Translations under genes and position numbers: made by a program
Assembly: GCA_002348705.1 (NCBI GenBank)
Contig: DEAU01000035.1
Location: 1 to 17,193, forward strand
Source of the DNA: Candidatus Neomicrothrix sp. UBA2974
GTDB taxonomy: Bacteria > Actinomycetota > Acidimicrobiia > Acidimicrobiales > MedAcidi-G1
Length of the DNA stretch: 17,193 bases
Reading direction: 5' to 3'
In this document: piece after piece, positions 1-7,574 of the stretch
How positions within the stretch are numbered: position 1 is the stretch's first letter
How the letters are laid out: every line of letters starts with the position of its first letter
Notes under the pieces: generated by a model
The model's database searches: none
What the model saw: the letters and a program-made list of their open reading frames with translations, nothing else
Told to the model about the DNA's origin: nothing

Positions 1-1053
1 ACAACCCCACCAACCACAACCACACCGACTTCAGCGCCTCCGCTGCTAATGCAGGTTGCAAGCATTCAGGTCACGCCTGAAGCGATGCACGGTCTCCGGG
101 GCGCCTTCTGTCGCATCCACCATGTCGAGGGACGTGATGGCTTCATCGTCACATTTGGCGGCGCTGGAGTACCCGGCAAGTCCACCCAGGGTCACGGATA
201 CCGGGCTTACAACCGCGACTTGGTTCCGACTGGCGAGGCGGATGTCTTCTACCCGTTCGGTGGCGATGCAGCCTCGATCGTCATAGACGACGTTCTCTAC
301 TTCGCCACTGGCTCTCCAATTGGCTGGCGACTAATGCAGTTTGATGCTCTGAGTCTCGAGGAACTCAACGCCGTCGACTTTCCGATTGACAAGATGCGGC
401 AGTTGGAAAACGACAACCTCCTCGCCATGGTGGGCGGACTGATTAATGCCAGCGGTCTTCACGTGACGGAAGGTTCAGAAGCTCACCGAGAGGGCACTCG
501 CCAAGACGGTCCATTGGATTCCAAGTTGATTGACCACGACCGTGGCTACGCCACGCACCATCGGCTCTTCACCCCTGACTTCGAATTGGTAGCCGAGCTA
601 GTTCTCGACGACGCACCTCAGTTCTTTGGCACCTCGATGATCGAACTTGACGATGTGATCCACCTCGTGACCTCGACCGCCCACCTGGCCGAAATAGTGG
701 CTATTCAATACGACACCTCCTGGAACCACTTGGCGACGGTTCCCCTTGGCATCTCCGGAGCCTGGCCGCAGGGCCTCGTCCACGACGCGGAAATAGACCG
801 CACCTACCTTGCCTATCAGACAGGAATCAGAGGACTTCTCAACGTCCGCATCGCAATATTTGATGGCAACTGGAACCTTGTGGAAGATCTTGCCGTTACC
901 AATCACGTCTGGGAAGACGGCAAAGAAGCTGGCAGACCGTGGCTCACCTTGGTGGATGACACGCTCTATGTCTCCTACGACGTCATGTCTCGCGTGGGGC
1001 CAGACCGAGCCGAAGCACTAGACAACGCCTGCATGGTCAACGCCTACCGCTGA
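1..1053 (+). CDS. Partial exported protein with Thr/Pro linker and probable beta-propeller domain (5' end outside window)
   Basis: The frame that ends at the TGA at 1051-1053 is open to base 1. Codons 1-16 read as a Thr/Pro/Ser-rich stretch (TTPPTTTTPTSAPPLL), so the ATG at 49 is internal and the true start lies left of the window. Such linkers typically follow the lipobox cysteine of actinobacterial lipoproteins, and the lipoproteins at 15987 and 17107 have the same kind of linker. After the linker come about 320 residues of regularly spaced beta-rich segments, such as GFIVTFGGAG, SIVIDDVLYFATG, MIELDDVIHLVTS and WLTLVDDTLYVSYDV. They recur at blade-like intervals and suggest a beta-propeller. 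No catalytic motif was recognised. Likely a surface-anchored or secreted protein; function unknown. The fold is an inference, while the reading frame and linker are directly visible. Confidence 0.8.
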   Translation, partial: TTPPTTTTPTSAPPLLMQVASIQVTPEAMHGLRGAFCRIHHVEGRDGFIVTFGGAGVPGKSTQGHGYRAYNRDLVPTGEADVFYPFGGDAASIVIDDVLYFATGSPIGWRLMQFDALSLEELNAVDFPIDKMRQLENDNLLAMVGGLINASGLHVTEGSEAHREGTRQDGPLDSKLIDHDRGYATHHRLFTPDFELVAELVLDDAPQFFGTSMIELDDVIHLVTSTAHLAEIVAIQYDTSWNHLATVPLGISGAWPQGLVHDAEIDRTYLAYQTGIRGLLNVRIAIFDGNWNLVEDLAVTNHVWEDGKEAGRPWLTLVDDTLYVSYDVMSRVGPDRAEALDNACMVNAYR

Positions 1054-1064
1054 TCCCTTTTCGA

Positions 1065-1078
1065 AGCCCAATAGGGCT
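1065..1078 (+). terminator. Small hairpin after the exported-protein gene (weak terminator candidate)
   Basis: Eleven bases after the stop codon, AGCCC (1065-1069) pairs with GGGCT (1074-1078) around a four-base AATA loop. No T-run follows, so intrinsic termination is not well supported. It could also be chance. Confidence 0.25.
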
Positions 1079-1117
1079 GGCCTATCGATGACCTACTCCT
1101 ACACTGGCAGCTTGATT

Positions 1118-1194
1118 CGGGATGTGGCGCAGCCTGGCAGCGCACCTGCTTTGGGAGCAGGGGGTCGGCGGTTCGAATCCGCCCATCCCGACCA
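1118..1194 (+). tRNA. tRNA-Pro, anticodon TGG
   Basis: A full cloverleaf of 77 bases can be drawn. The acceptor stem CGGGATG/CATCCCG has 7 pairs. The D stem is GCGC/GCGC around a nine-base loop. The anticodon stem CCTGC/GCAGG encloses loop TTTGGGA with anticodon TGG at 1152-1154. The variable loop is GGGTC. The T stem GGCGG/CCGCC encloses TTCGAAT. A discriminator A at 1191 and a genome-encoded CCA at 1192-1194 complete it. The C1-G72 first pair is typical of bacterial proline tRNAs. It reads CCA codons, and CCG/CCU by wobble. Confidence 0.97.
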
Positions 1195-1304
1195 TCGACC
1201 AACAGCTAAACCCGATTCTCGTCTTGTCCTATAGCCGGCGATCGACGAGGATGATCTGATGGGCGAAGCAAAAACTCGCTATTGGCCAGTTAAGGAGAAT
1301 GAAT

Positions 1305-1709
1305 ATGCACAAGGCTTCCGTTAGCGAGGCTGCAATCGAATACATCAACGCATATAACAGTCACGACAGTGCACGCTTGCGCGCTGGCTATGCGGATGAT
1401 TTTGTTGTCACCAATCCTCTGTGGGAGGGAACGAAGGGGCCAGAAGAAACCACGAGTACGATTCAAGCTGTCTGGGACGCCTTACCCGGCGCACGATTCA
1501 ACCTCAACAATCTGATCGTGTACGGCGAGACCGCAGTACTCGAAATGGTGTTTGAGTGGGACGATCCTCGAGATGAGAAGACCAAGCGCTTTGCGGTGGT
1601 TGATATTTTCACCGTCGAAGACGGCAAACTCGCATCTCTTCGTGCTTATCACGACACCAGCAACATGAGGTCATGGCTACAAGAAATGGGTGCGGCGGTC
1701 GATCTTTAG
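1305..1709 (+). CDS. SnoaL-like / NTF2-fold small protein
   Basis: A 134-residue protein that fits the SnoaL/NTF2-like alpha+beta barrel superfamily. It opens with an N-terminal helix (AAIEYINAYNSHD), then the typical YADDFVVTNPLWEG segment, and ends with strands such as TAVLEMVFEW and FAVVDIFTVEDGKLASLRAYHD. Members include polyketide cyclases, dehydratases, isomerases and non-enzymatic carriers, so no specific reaction can be assigned. The start at 1305 is preferred because AAGGAG at 1292-1297 lies seven bases upstream. The in-frame ATG at 1299 is only one base from that site. It is preceded by the tRNA-Pro and is convergent with the dioxygenase gene, 26 bases away. A second protein of the same fold lies at 2751. 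Confidence 0.85.
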   Translation: MHKASVSEAAIEYINAYNSHDSARLRAGYADDFVVTNPLWEGTKGPEETTSTIQAVWDALPGARFNLNNLIVYGETAVLEMVFEWDDPRDEKTKRFAVVDIFTVEDGKLASLRAYHDTSNMRSWLQEMGAAVDL

Positions 1710-1735
1710 TTCAAATCAGCTCTTTTCCGTTGCCG

Positions 1736-2587
1736 CTAGTTGACCACTCGAAATCGTGGGAAATCCCAGGTGTCGCCCAATTTCATTCCCGGGATGTTGT
1801 TTTCGGCATGCGGATGCGGGCCGCCTGTCCATCGTGTATCCGACGGGATATAGATGATGGTCCAGCCCCGCCGGGGCTTACCTGATCGGTTCTCTCCCGC
1901 ACCATGGAGAGTTAGTCCGTCATGGACCGTCGCCTCTCCCGCAGCAAGTGGTTGAGTGACCGGTTGACCAACGATTTCAAAGTCGCCTGGCTTTAGTAGT
2001 TCCTCCCAACCGAGTTCTCTGCCGACTAGGTCTAGCCGACCCAGTGGTCCGAGGCGGTGAGACCGAGGAATGAACCTCATGGCTCCCATCTCCTCGGAGA
2101 CATCCTCAACTGCAATCCAAACGGAGAGGAATCCACGCCGGTCGATCGGGTTGTAGGGAAGGTCCTGATGCCAGACGGACTGGCGAGTACCCTCCGTCAA
2201 CGGCGGCTTAGTAAAAGTCTTGTCCCAGAAGACCAGAACTTCCGGACATCCGATGAGCGCTAGGGCAACTTTCGAATAGAGGCTGACCACGCCTTGCAAC
2301 TCTGGCCACCGGAGTCTCAAATCAATCCGGTTATCCCACATCTTCGCCATATCGGGGTGGGTCTGGTAGGCGAAGCTCTCTTTGACTCCGCTCTCGCCGG
2401 CTTCTCCGGACAAAGTGCTTGCGCCAGTCTCCTCTTCGATCTCGTAGATCTCCTGAAGCCGCGCCAACTGTTCCTCTTTGACAAGACGGGGCAGTTTTAC
2501 CCAGCCCTCCCGGCGGAAATCTGAAACAAGAGATTCATCAATAACTGCCAATTGACTCTCTCCCACGATCCCTCCCTTGGAGGTCAT
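1736..2587 (-). CDS. Phytanoyl-CoA dioxygenase (PhyH) family Fe(II)/2-oxoglutarate oxygenase
   Basis: 283 residues with the PhyH signature. An HxD motif appears at VWHQDLPYN (H140, D142), a distal metal ligand at LTLHGAGENRS (H228), and an arginine at KPRRGWTI (R239/R240) suited to binding 2-oxoglutarate. The core also contains WIAVEDVSEEMGAMRFIPRSH, typical of the jelly-roll barrel. The family hydroxylates acyl-CoAs and many small metabolites using O2 and 2-oxoglutarate; the substrate here is unknown. The ATG at 2587 has no clear Shine-Dalgarno. An in-frame GTG at 2566 (codon 8) is preceded by a purine-rich AAGGGAGGG at 2570-2578, so the real start could be seven codons shorter. It is divergent from the NTF2/LLM pair at 2751 across a spacer of about 160 bases in which no convincing promoter was seen. 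Confidence 0.92.
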   Translation of the reverse strand: MTSKGGIVGESQLAVIDESLVSDFRREGWVKLPRLVKEEQLARLQEIYEIEEETGASTLSGEAGESGVKESFAYQTHPDMAKMWDNRIDLRLRWPELQGVVSLYSKVALALIGCPEVLVFWDKTFTKPPLTEGTRQSVWHQDLPYNPIDRRGFLSVWIAVEDVSEEMGAMRFIPRSHRLGPLGRLDLVGRELGWEELLKPGDFEIVGQPVTQPLAAGEATVHDGLTLHGAGENRSGKPRRGWTIIYIPSDTRWTGGPHPHAENNIPGMKLGDTWDFPRFRVVN

Positions 2588-2750
2588 ACCGAATACTGGC
2601 GAATTTCCCGCTGCGTCAATAAAGACCCTGATTAGGCGTCTGACGGTATCAGTGACTGGTGAATACGTCCGGCGGCAGAACGAAGGCTAGATTTTCGGAG
2701 GCCCTCTAAATGAGGAACTAGACCATTTTTAGTCAGGAAGTAATTTGGTG

Positions 2751-3251
2751 ATGGAAGGCTTAGAAGAGCGCGTGGAATGGATCGAAGACCGTTTCGCGAT
2801 CAACGATCTTGTTGTTCAATATTCAATTGCGACAGACGATCGCGATATCGAGACTCTTGCGGACCTGTACACCGAAGATGCCGTCTTTGAAGGCTCTCGT
2901 GGAACCATTCATGGACGCCAGGCAATCGCTGACTTTTACCGTGAGCGGACAGCAATTCAAGGTCCCAGTTTCCACATTCCTTACTCCCACGAAGTCCGCC
3001 GGGTCTCAGCGACTGAAGCACGCGGCGTGACCTTGGGTGCGGTTGAGATGGCATTGGAGGGACGAGCCTTTTGGATTGCTATGCGTTACCTAGACCACTA
3101 CATCAAGGGAGATGATGGAAAGTGGCGATTCCGAGAGCGGGAAATGCGTCAGTACTACGCCATGCCTCTCGATGAACTGCCAGAGGGAATGGCGAGCGAG
3201 TTGCGCTTGCGTTGGCCGGGTGCCACTCCGCAACCTGCTCATATTCCCTAG
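2751..3251 (+). CDS. SnoaL-like / NTF2-fold protein, first gene of a pair with an LLM oxidoreductase
   Basis: About 166 residues. The N-terminal part (AINDLVVQYSIATDDRDIE, then LADLYTEDAVFEG) is the classic opening of SnoaL_4-type NTF2-like proteins, followed by GRQAIADFYRER and a SFHIPYSHEV segment. Some relatives use a pocket His/Asp for dehydration or isomerisation, but here the pocket cannot be assigned by eye. Three consecutive codons can start the frame: TTG 2745, GTG 2748 and ATG 2751. AGGAAG at 2735-2740 lies 4, 7 and 10 bases upstream of them, so GTG 2748 or ATG 2751 is likely. The LLM oxidoreductase starts 23 bases downstream, so the two probably form one transcript and may act on the same compound. 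Confidence 0.85.
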   Translation: MEGLEERVEWIEDRFAINDLVVQYSIATDDRDIETLADLYTEDAVFEGSRGTIHGRQAIADFYRERTAIQGPSFHIPYSHEVRRVSATEARGVTLGAVEMALEGRAFWIAMRYLDHYIKGDDGKWRFREREMRQYYAMPLDELPEGMASELRLRWPGATPQPAHIP

Positions 3252-3274
3252 TCGCCAAGAGCCTAGGAAATGAA

Positions 3275-4267
3275 GTGAAGTTCGGCCTCCTCCTGACCTC
3301 TGTGCACGATCGAAGCGTGCCGCCTCGGCAACAAATTGATGAACATCGCGAACTCATCTCTCTCGCGGTTGAAGCTGGCATGGATCTAGTAGTCGCTGGC
3401 CAACACTTCGTCGCCCCGAATCTGCGATATCTCCAACCGATCCCCTACCTGGCCTCGGTCGCGACCCAGTTTCCTTCTGTCAGGGTGGCTGCCGGCGTCA
3501 TCCTGCTGCCTCTCAACCACCCTGTGCGAGTAGCTGAGGAAGTGGCCACCCTCGACGTCATAACCAACGGGCGCATGATTCTCGGAGTGGGTGGCGGGTA
3601 CCTACAAGACGAATTCGATGCGTTCGGGGTTGAGCGTTCTTCGAGGGTGGAGAGGATGGAAGAAGGACTTCCACTCATTCGAGAGTTATGGACCGGCAGT
3701 TCTGTTACGACTCACACCGGATATTTCCAATTGGACGGGGCCAGCATCTCGACGCTCCCCATACAGCAACCAAATCCGCCTATCTGGCTCGGCGCTCAGT
3801 CCGAGCCAGCCGTCCGCAGGGCTGCTCGGCTCGCCGATGCTTGGTACGTACCGCCGTTTCCGACTCACAGGGAGTTGATTGACCTGTACCGCATCTACCT
3901 AGAGGAACGGGAGAACAACACCGGCTTGTCTAGCGCCTCAATCCCTGTACGTCGCGAGGTCTATCTAGCTGACGGCAAGGCAGAAGCCATAGCAGCCATC
4001 AACGAGGCAGCTGCATCACGTTACGGAACCTACGCTGACTGGGGTCAAGAACTTGCGAGTGCTGGGCTGGCTGGTGGCGACTGGCTTGACAACCGTTTCT
4101 TGGTTGGAGACTCCGAAACTGTGGTCGATGGTCTAAATACTCTGGTTAGCCATGTGGGGCACTCTGATTTCATCTACAAGCCACAGTGGCCAGGACAGGA
4201 TCACAAGACGGCAATGGATCAGCTGGAAAGGTTCGCAACTGAGATCATTCCCCATTTTCCTGACTGA
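3275..4267 (+). CDS. LLM-class flavin-dependent oxidoreductase (luciferase-like monooxygenase)
   Basis: 330 residues from GTG 3275, beginning VKFGLLLTSV, the usual start of bacterial luciferase-like TIM-barrel enzymes. Family marks include AGQHF (41-45), LRYLQPIPYLA, the AEEVATLDVITNGR stretch (88-100), a GVGGGY phosphate-binding loop (104-109), and PPIWLGAQSEPAVRRAARLAD. Members use FMNH2 or F420 to hydroxylate, cleave or reduce small organic molecules. AGGAA just upstream (3265-3269) supports the GTG start. The open frame extends back to 3212, but that would overlap the preceding gene by 40 bases. It is a paralogue of the oxidoreductase at 9098-10180, sharing the GQHF, LQPIP and WPG motifs. 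The 3' end overlaps the convergent CoA-transferase gene by 23 bases. Substrate and cofactor are not determinable. Confidence 0.92.
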   Translation: MKFGLLLTSVHDRSVPPRQQIDEHRELISLAVEAGMDLVVAGQHFVAPNLRYLQPIPYLASVATQFPSVRVAAGVILLPLNHPVRVAEEVATLDVITNGRMILGVGGGYLQDEFDAFGVERSSRVERMEEGLPLIRELWTGSSVTTHTGYFQLDGASISTLPIQQPNPPIWLGAQSEPAVRRAARLADAWYVPPFPTHRELIDLYRIYLEERENNTGLSSASIPVRREVYLADGKAEAIAAINEAAASRYGTYADWGQELASAGLAGGDWLDNRFLVGDSETVVDGLNTLVSHVGHSDFIYKPQWPGQDHKTAMDQLERFATEIIPHFPD

Positions 4268-5471
4268 TTGTTGCTGGGGTGGCCGCAATCCCAGCAGCCA
4301 AGAACTCCGAAATCGAAGCGTCGTCGTACCCGACAGCCTTGAGAATTTCCTCGGTATGTTCACCCAGTAGCGGCGGTGGTCCGGATATCTCTCCAGGCGT
4401 GTCGTGAAGAAAGATGACTGGTCCAAGTTGTGGAATTTCTCCAAGTGTCGGATGTTCCACAGACTGGACCAAGCCTGTCTGCTGGACCTGAGGATGGCTA
4501 AGAATCTGAGAGAACGTAAAAACTGGCCCAAACAGGGCACGGTGCTCGTTGAAGGACTTCTCCCACTCGCTAGTGGTCCGAGTAAGGAAGATGCGCTGGA
4601 GATACTCCGTCAATTCCCGCCGAGCCTCCACCCGCTGTTGATTCGTCAGATACCTCTCGTCGCCTGCTAACTCCGGTTCGCCTACGGCGCGGCAGAATCG
4701 CTCCCAGCCATCAGCGCCTCCCCAAACACCTGCCACTACATGGCCATCCGCTGTCTCAAACGCCTCATAGGGCACTACGACGCTGTGGGCACTACCAAAC
4801 CGAACTGGATCTTTACCGTCGACCCAGTGTGACGCCAGACGAGTAGTCAGCGACGACATCAGGGCGTGCAGCATTGAGACATCCACCATCTGGCCCCTAC
4901 CGGTGCGCTGACGCGCAAAAAGGCCAAGCATGGCCGCCTGGGCTCCGACCATCGCACCAGTGAAGTCGGCCATGGGTACTCCGACCAGACTCGGGCCATG
5001 ATCCGGTTCACCAGTGACCGACATCACTCCTGACACGGCCTGAACGACTGGATCGGTGCCGGGATAAGGGGCCATTGGGCCATCGGGGCCAAATGCAGTT
5101 ACGGAGACGTAGACGATCTGATCATTGAGAGCCGACAACGTCTCATATCCGATCCCGATTTCATCAGCGACCCCAGGCCGATAACTCGTGAAGACGATGT
5201 CGACGGTTTCCACAAGTCGGTGCACCACCTCCAGACCCTCAGGCGAGCGCATATCAAGGGCAATACTTTTTTTGCCACGGTTCCAGAGGAGAAAAAGGGC
5301 ACTCTCGTCGCCGACGAAGGCTGTGCCGATTTGACGGCTCCCGTCACCGTGAGGAAGAGACTCGACCTTGATGACATCAGCCCCGTAGTCAGCCAGTAGA
5401 AGGGTGCCATAAGGCCCCGCCATGTGTCGCGTGAAATCCAGTATCCGAACGCCGTCAAGTGGGCGTGTCAT
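4245..5471 (-). CDS. CaiB/BaiF family III CoA-transferase, catalytic subunit
   Basis: 408 residues from ATG 5471. It begins MTRPLDGVRILDFTRHMAGP and continues with the standard family landmarks: LLADYGADVIKVE, NRGKKSIALDM, GVPMADFTG, TGRGQMVDVSM and PPPLLGEHTEEIL. The aspartate in GVPMADFTG is residue 169. It aligns with Asp169 of formyl-CoA transferase, which forms the covalent acyl-/CoA-aspartyl intermediate. A glycine-rich segment (GVWGGADGW) fits the flexible loop of the family. The start is taken at 5471 because its ATG overlaps the upstream gene's TGA (ATGA), implying translational coupling; the frame extends to a GTG at 5492. It is the last gene of the six-gene operon. It probably transfers CoA to a carboxylic acid made by that operon, as a heteromer with the upstream paralogue. 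The acid is unknown. Confidence 0.93.
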   Translation of the reverse strand: MTRPLDGVRILDFTRHMAGPYGTLLLADYGADVIKVESLPHGDGSRQIGTAFVGDESALFLLWNRGKKSIALDMRSPEGLEVVHRLVETVDIVFTSYRPGVADEIGIGYETLSALNDQIVYVSVTAFGPDGPMAPYPGTDPVVQAVSGVMSVTGEPDHGPSLVGVPMADFTGAMVGAQAAMLGLFARQRTGRGQMVDVSMLHALMSSLTTRLASHWVDGKDPVRFGSAHSVVVPYEAFETADGHVVAGVWGGADGWERFCRAVGEPELAGDERYLTNQQRVEARRELTEYLQRIFLTRTTSEWEKSFNEHRALFGPVFTFSQILSHPQVQQTGLVQSVEHPTLGEIPQLGPVIFLHDTPGEISGPPPLLGEHTEEILKAVGYDDASISEFLAAGIAATPATISQENGE

Positions 5472-6652
5472 GACGAGAGTTTTCTTCCGCACAGATGCTC
5501 TAGGCCGACCTGCTGAAGGATCTCGTCGCTGTGCGACCCGAGATCTGGAGGCGGAGGTAGATCGGGCAAGACGGAACCTCCTGCCTCGTCTGGATCTGCA
5601 AAAATTTGCACCGGCGACGCTGCAACCTGTGCACGTCCATCGGGGAGCTCAGTTCCACGCAGTAGTTGGTTCGCGACGGCATGGTCACTTTTCACCGCTT
5701 CCTCGAGAGTGAGGATCGGGGCAAAGGGGATCTCTGCCTCGTCAAGGATCCCACTCCACTCGTCAAGTGACCTCCTACCGATGGCGTCAGCAATCTGAGG
5801 GATCTCGTCGTCATAACCAAAGTCCATGCTGTGAGTCCAGTCACCGCGGTTCCGCAGGTCGACTAAGCCGGTCAGATCGCAGAAACGGCCCCAGAAGATC
5901 TCCTCGAGAGGACAGATCAGGAGTGCTCGGCCGTCGGAAGTGGAATACATCGAGTATCGGGAGCCAAGAGTCCGGTACTCGTGCCATTGTTCATCGTTGT
6001 TGGCCCACGTGTTGACATCACGCCAGTTCCACCACATGGCCGAATTCCAGATTGAGGTATGCACGAACTGTGGTCCACCACCTCGGTCTCTCTTGACAAT
6101 GGCCGCCAATAGGCCCATGGCAGCGAAGACACCAGCCAGCGAAGTGCCGGCAGAACGCCAACCGACGCGAGTCAACGGCTGGCCGTTTTCCCATTCGACA
6201 TCCACCCGACCAGCCAAAGCGTCCATAGTCTGCCCATGAGCCTTGTAATCGGACCAAGGCCCCGCGAGTCCGAAGCCGGAGATCAAGCAGTAGACCAATT
6301 GAGAATTGGCCTGAAGCAGCGTGTGGTAGTCGAGGCCGCGACGGATGGCGTCCTTTGGTCTTGAGCCGATTATGACGGCGTCGGACCAAGCTGTGACGCC
6401 AGCAACTACCTCTGGCCAGTGAGGCGACCGAGTACTAACAGTGAGGCTCCGGGTCCCACTGTTGAGAGCCACGTGCAGGTCGCTGACTCCAAAGATTCGA
6501 GGCTCGTTGCCACGGTTTCCGTCCCCTTGGACCGGGTGCTCTACCTTGATCACATCGGCACCCATCTCCACGAGGAGGTGAGAGGCCAGCGGCCCCGACA
6601 TATGGGTTGAAAAGTCGACGATCCGGAGCGGTCTCTCAGACTCCATGATCAT
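5468..6652 (-). CDS. CaiB/BaiF family CoA-transferase paralogue lacking the catalytic aspartate
   Basis: 394 residues. It has the family fold signatures PLRIVDFSTHMSGPLASHLL, VEMGADVIKVEHP and an ISGFGLAGPWSDY segment. However, where the active partner has GVPMADFTG, this protein reads VGWRSAGTSLAG, placing glycine (residue 169) at the nucleophilic aspartate position. Other landmarks are also eroded: GQMVDVSM becomes PQFVHTSI, the glycine-rich loop is replaced by ICPLEEIFWG, and GEHT becomes GSHS. ATG 6652 has AAGGA five bases upstream. The next gene begins in its stop codon. This matches heteromeric family III transferases such as BbsEF, in which (from memory) only one subunit carries the aspartate. 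A structural or substrate-binding role is therefore inferred. Alternatively it could be a stand-alone protein with another activity. Confidence 0.88.
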   Translation of the reverse strand: MIMESERPLRIVDFSTHMSGPLASHLLVEMGADVIKVEHPVQGDGNRGNEPRIFGVSDLHVALNSGTRSLTVSTRSPHWPEVVAGVTAWSDAVIIGSRPKDAIRRGLDYHTLLQANSQLVYCLISGFGLAGPWSDYKAHGQTMDALAGRVDVEWENGQPLTRVGWRSAGTSLAGVFAAMGLLAAIVKRDRGGGPQFVHTSIWNSAMWWNWRDVNTWANNDEQWHEYRTLGSRYSMYSTSDGRALLICPLEEIFWGRFCDLTGLVDLRNRGDWTHSMDFGYDDEIPQIADAIGRRSLDEWSGILDEAEIPFAPILTLEEAVKSDHAVANQLLRGTELPDGRAQVAASPVQIFADPDEAGGSVLPDLPPPPDLGSHSDEILQQVGLEHLCGRKLSS

Positions 6653-6672
6653 TCAAGTCCTTCCAGGGTAAA

Positions 6673-6685
6673 CCGCTACGAGCGG
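6673..6685 (-). other. Small intergenic hairpin between the SDR and CoA-transferase genes
   Basis: Within the 84-base spacer, CCGCT and AGCGG form a perfect five-pair stem with a three-base loop, 20 bases upstream of the CoA-transferase start. There is no T-run, so termination is unlikely. It could be an mRNA processing or stability element, or chance. Confidence 0.25.
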
Positions 6686-6736
6686 CAAGACAGTCCTCAT
6701 TCAGGGCATTATCTCCATATGACTGGGCTGAGGTGA

Positions 6737-7516
6737 TTACTTGGCCACTATTCCTCCATCAACCGGAATTGCAGTACCGGTCACGAATGAGGCGTCATCG
6801 CTGGCAAGGAAAGCAACGACCCCGGCAATTTCCTCTGGCTGTGCGGCCCTGCCTAAGGGGATGAATTCTGAGATGAAGCCCGATTTGAGGTCCTCTATGT
6901 CTGCTCCGGGCTCTCGACCGAAAAAGGTGGGGAGCATCGGTGTATCCACCGAGCCGGGACAGATGACGTTGACCCGTATGCCTTCCGGTGCTCCCACCAA
7001 CGCCAGGGAACGAACGTAGGCAGTGAGAGCACCCTTAGTGAGCGAATAGATGGGGCTGAAGGGCGAACCGACCAAGGCCGAGGTTGAGGCCGTGAGAGTA
7101 ATGGAGCCCTTCTTGTTTGCTTTCTTAAGGAGTTCGAAGGCCAGCGTCGACGCGTAGAACGGACTTTTCATATTCACGTCTACCGTTTCTTGCCAGTCTT
7201 TTTCACTGACATCTATTCCACCAGGCCCAGGAATCCCGACCTGATGGTGCAGGACATGAAGTACGCCATGTTCAGTTTCGATTTCGTCGTACAGATCCTT
7301 TAGTTCACCGGGCTGCACGGCATCAAGACATCGTGACGTTGCAGTTCCCCCATCCTCTCCTACCTGTTGAGCTACTGCTCTTGCAGAACTCTCGTCCAGA
7401 TCAGCCACATAAACGTGGGCTCCTTCAGAGCCCAACCGCCGGCTAATCGCCGCACCCATGCCCGAACCGCCACCAATGACTGCGGCAATGCGCCCTTCAA
7501 ACCTTCCCCCATTCAC
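6737..7516 (-). CDS. Short-chain dehydrogenase/reductase (SDR), classical type
   Basis: 259 residues with a Rossmann fold. The glycine motif is GGGSGMG (15-21). An acidic D39 at the end of beta-2 (VYVADLD) points to NAD(H) preference. N115, S144, Y157 and K161 form the catalytic tetrad (SPIYSLTKG). PGSVDTPM follows, and a C-terminal VTGTAIPVDGG ends the domain. The usual NNAG motif after beta-4 is replaced by HQVG (91-94), which is uncommon. The start is GTG at 7516, supported by AGAGGA eight bases upstream; an ATG at 7512 is out of frame. It lies between the aldehyde dehydrogenase and the CoA-transferase pair, 58 and 84 bases away, in the same transcription unit. It probably oxidises a secondary alcohol, or reduces a ketone, of the operon's substrate. 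Confidence 0.93.
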   Translation of the reverse strand: MNGGRFEGRIAAVIGGGSGMGAAISRRLGSEGAHVYVADLDESSARAVAQQVGEDGGTATSRCLDAVQPGELKDLYDEIETEHGVLHVLHHQVGIPGPGGIDVSEKDWQETVDVNMKSPFYASTLAFELLKKANKKGSITLTASTSALVGSPFSPIYSLTKGALTAYVRSLALVGAPEGIRVNVICPGSVDTPMLPTFFGREPGADIEDLKSGFISEFIPLGRAAQPEEIAGVVAFLASDDASFVTGTAIPVDGGIVAK

Positions 7517-7574
7517 GGATTTATTCCTCTCTCTGGTTCAACTGTCCGCCGGATCTCATACGTCGTCCGACCAA

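Noticed and set aside
49..51. ATG at 49 as the start of the first gene
   Set aside because: The frame is open to base 1 and encodes a Thr/Pro linker; the ATG has no ribosome site and is internal to a longer exported protein.
1118..1304. tRNA-Pro as an integration site of a genomic island
   Set aside because: No integrase gene and no second copy of the tRNA 3' end was seen in the window.
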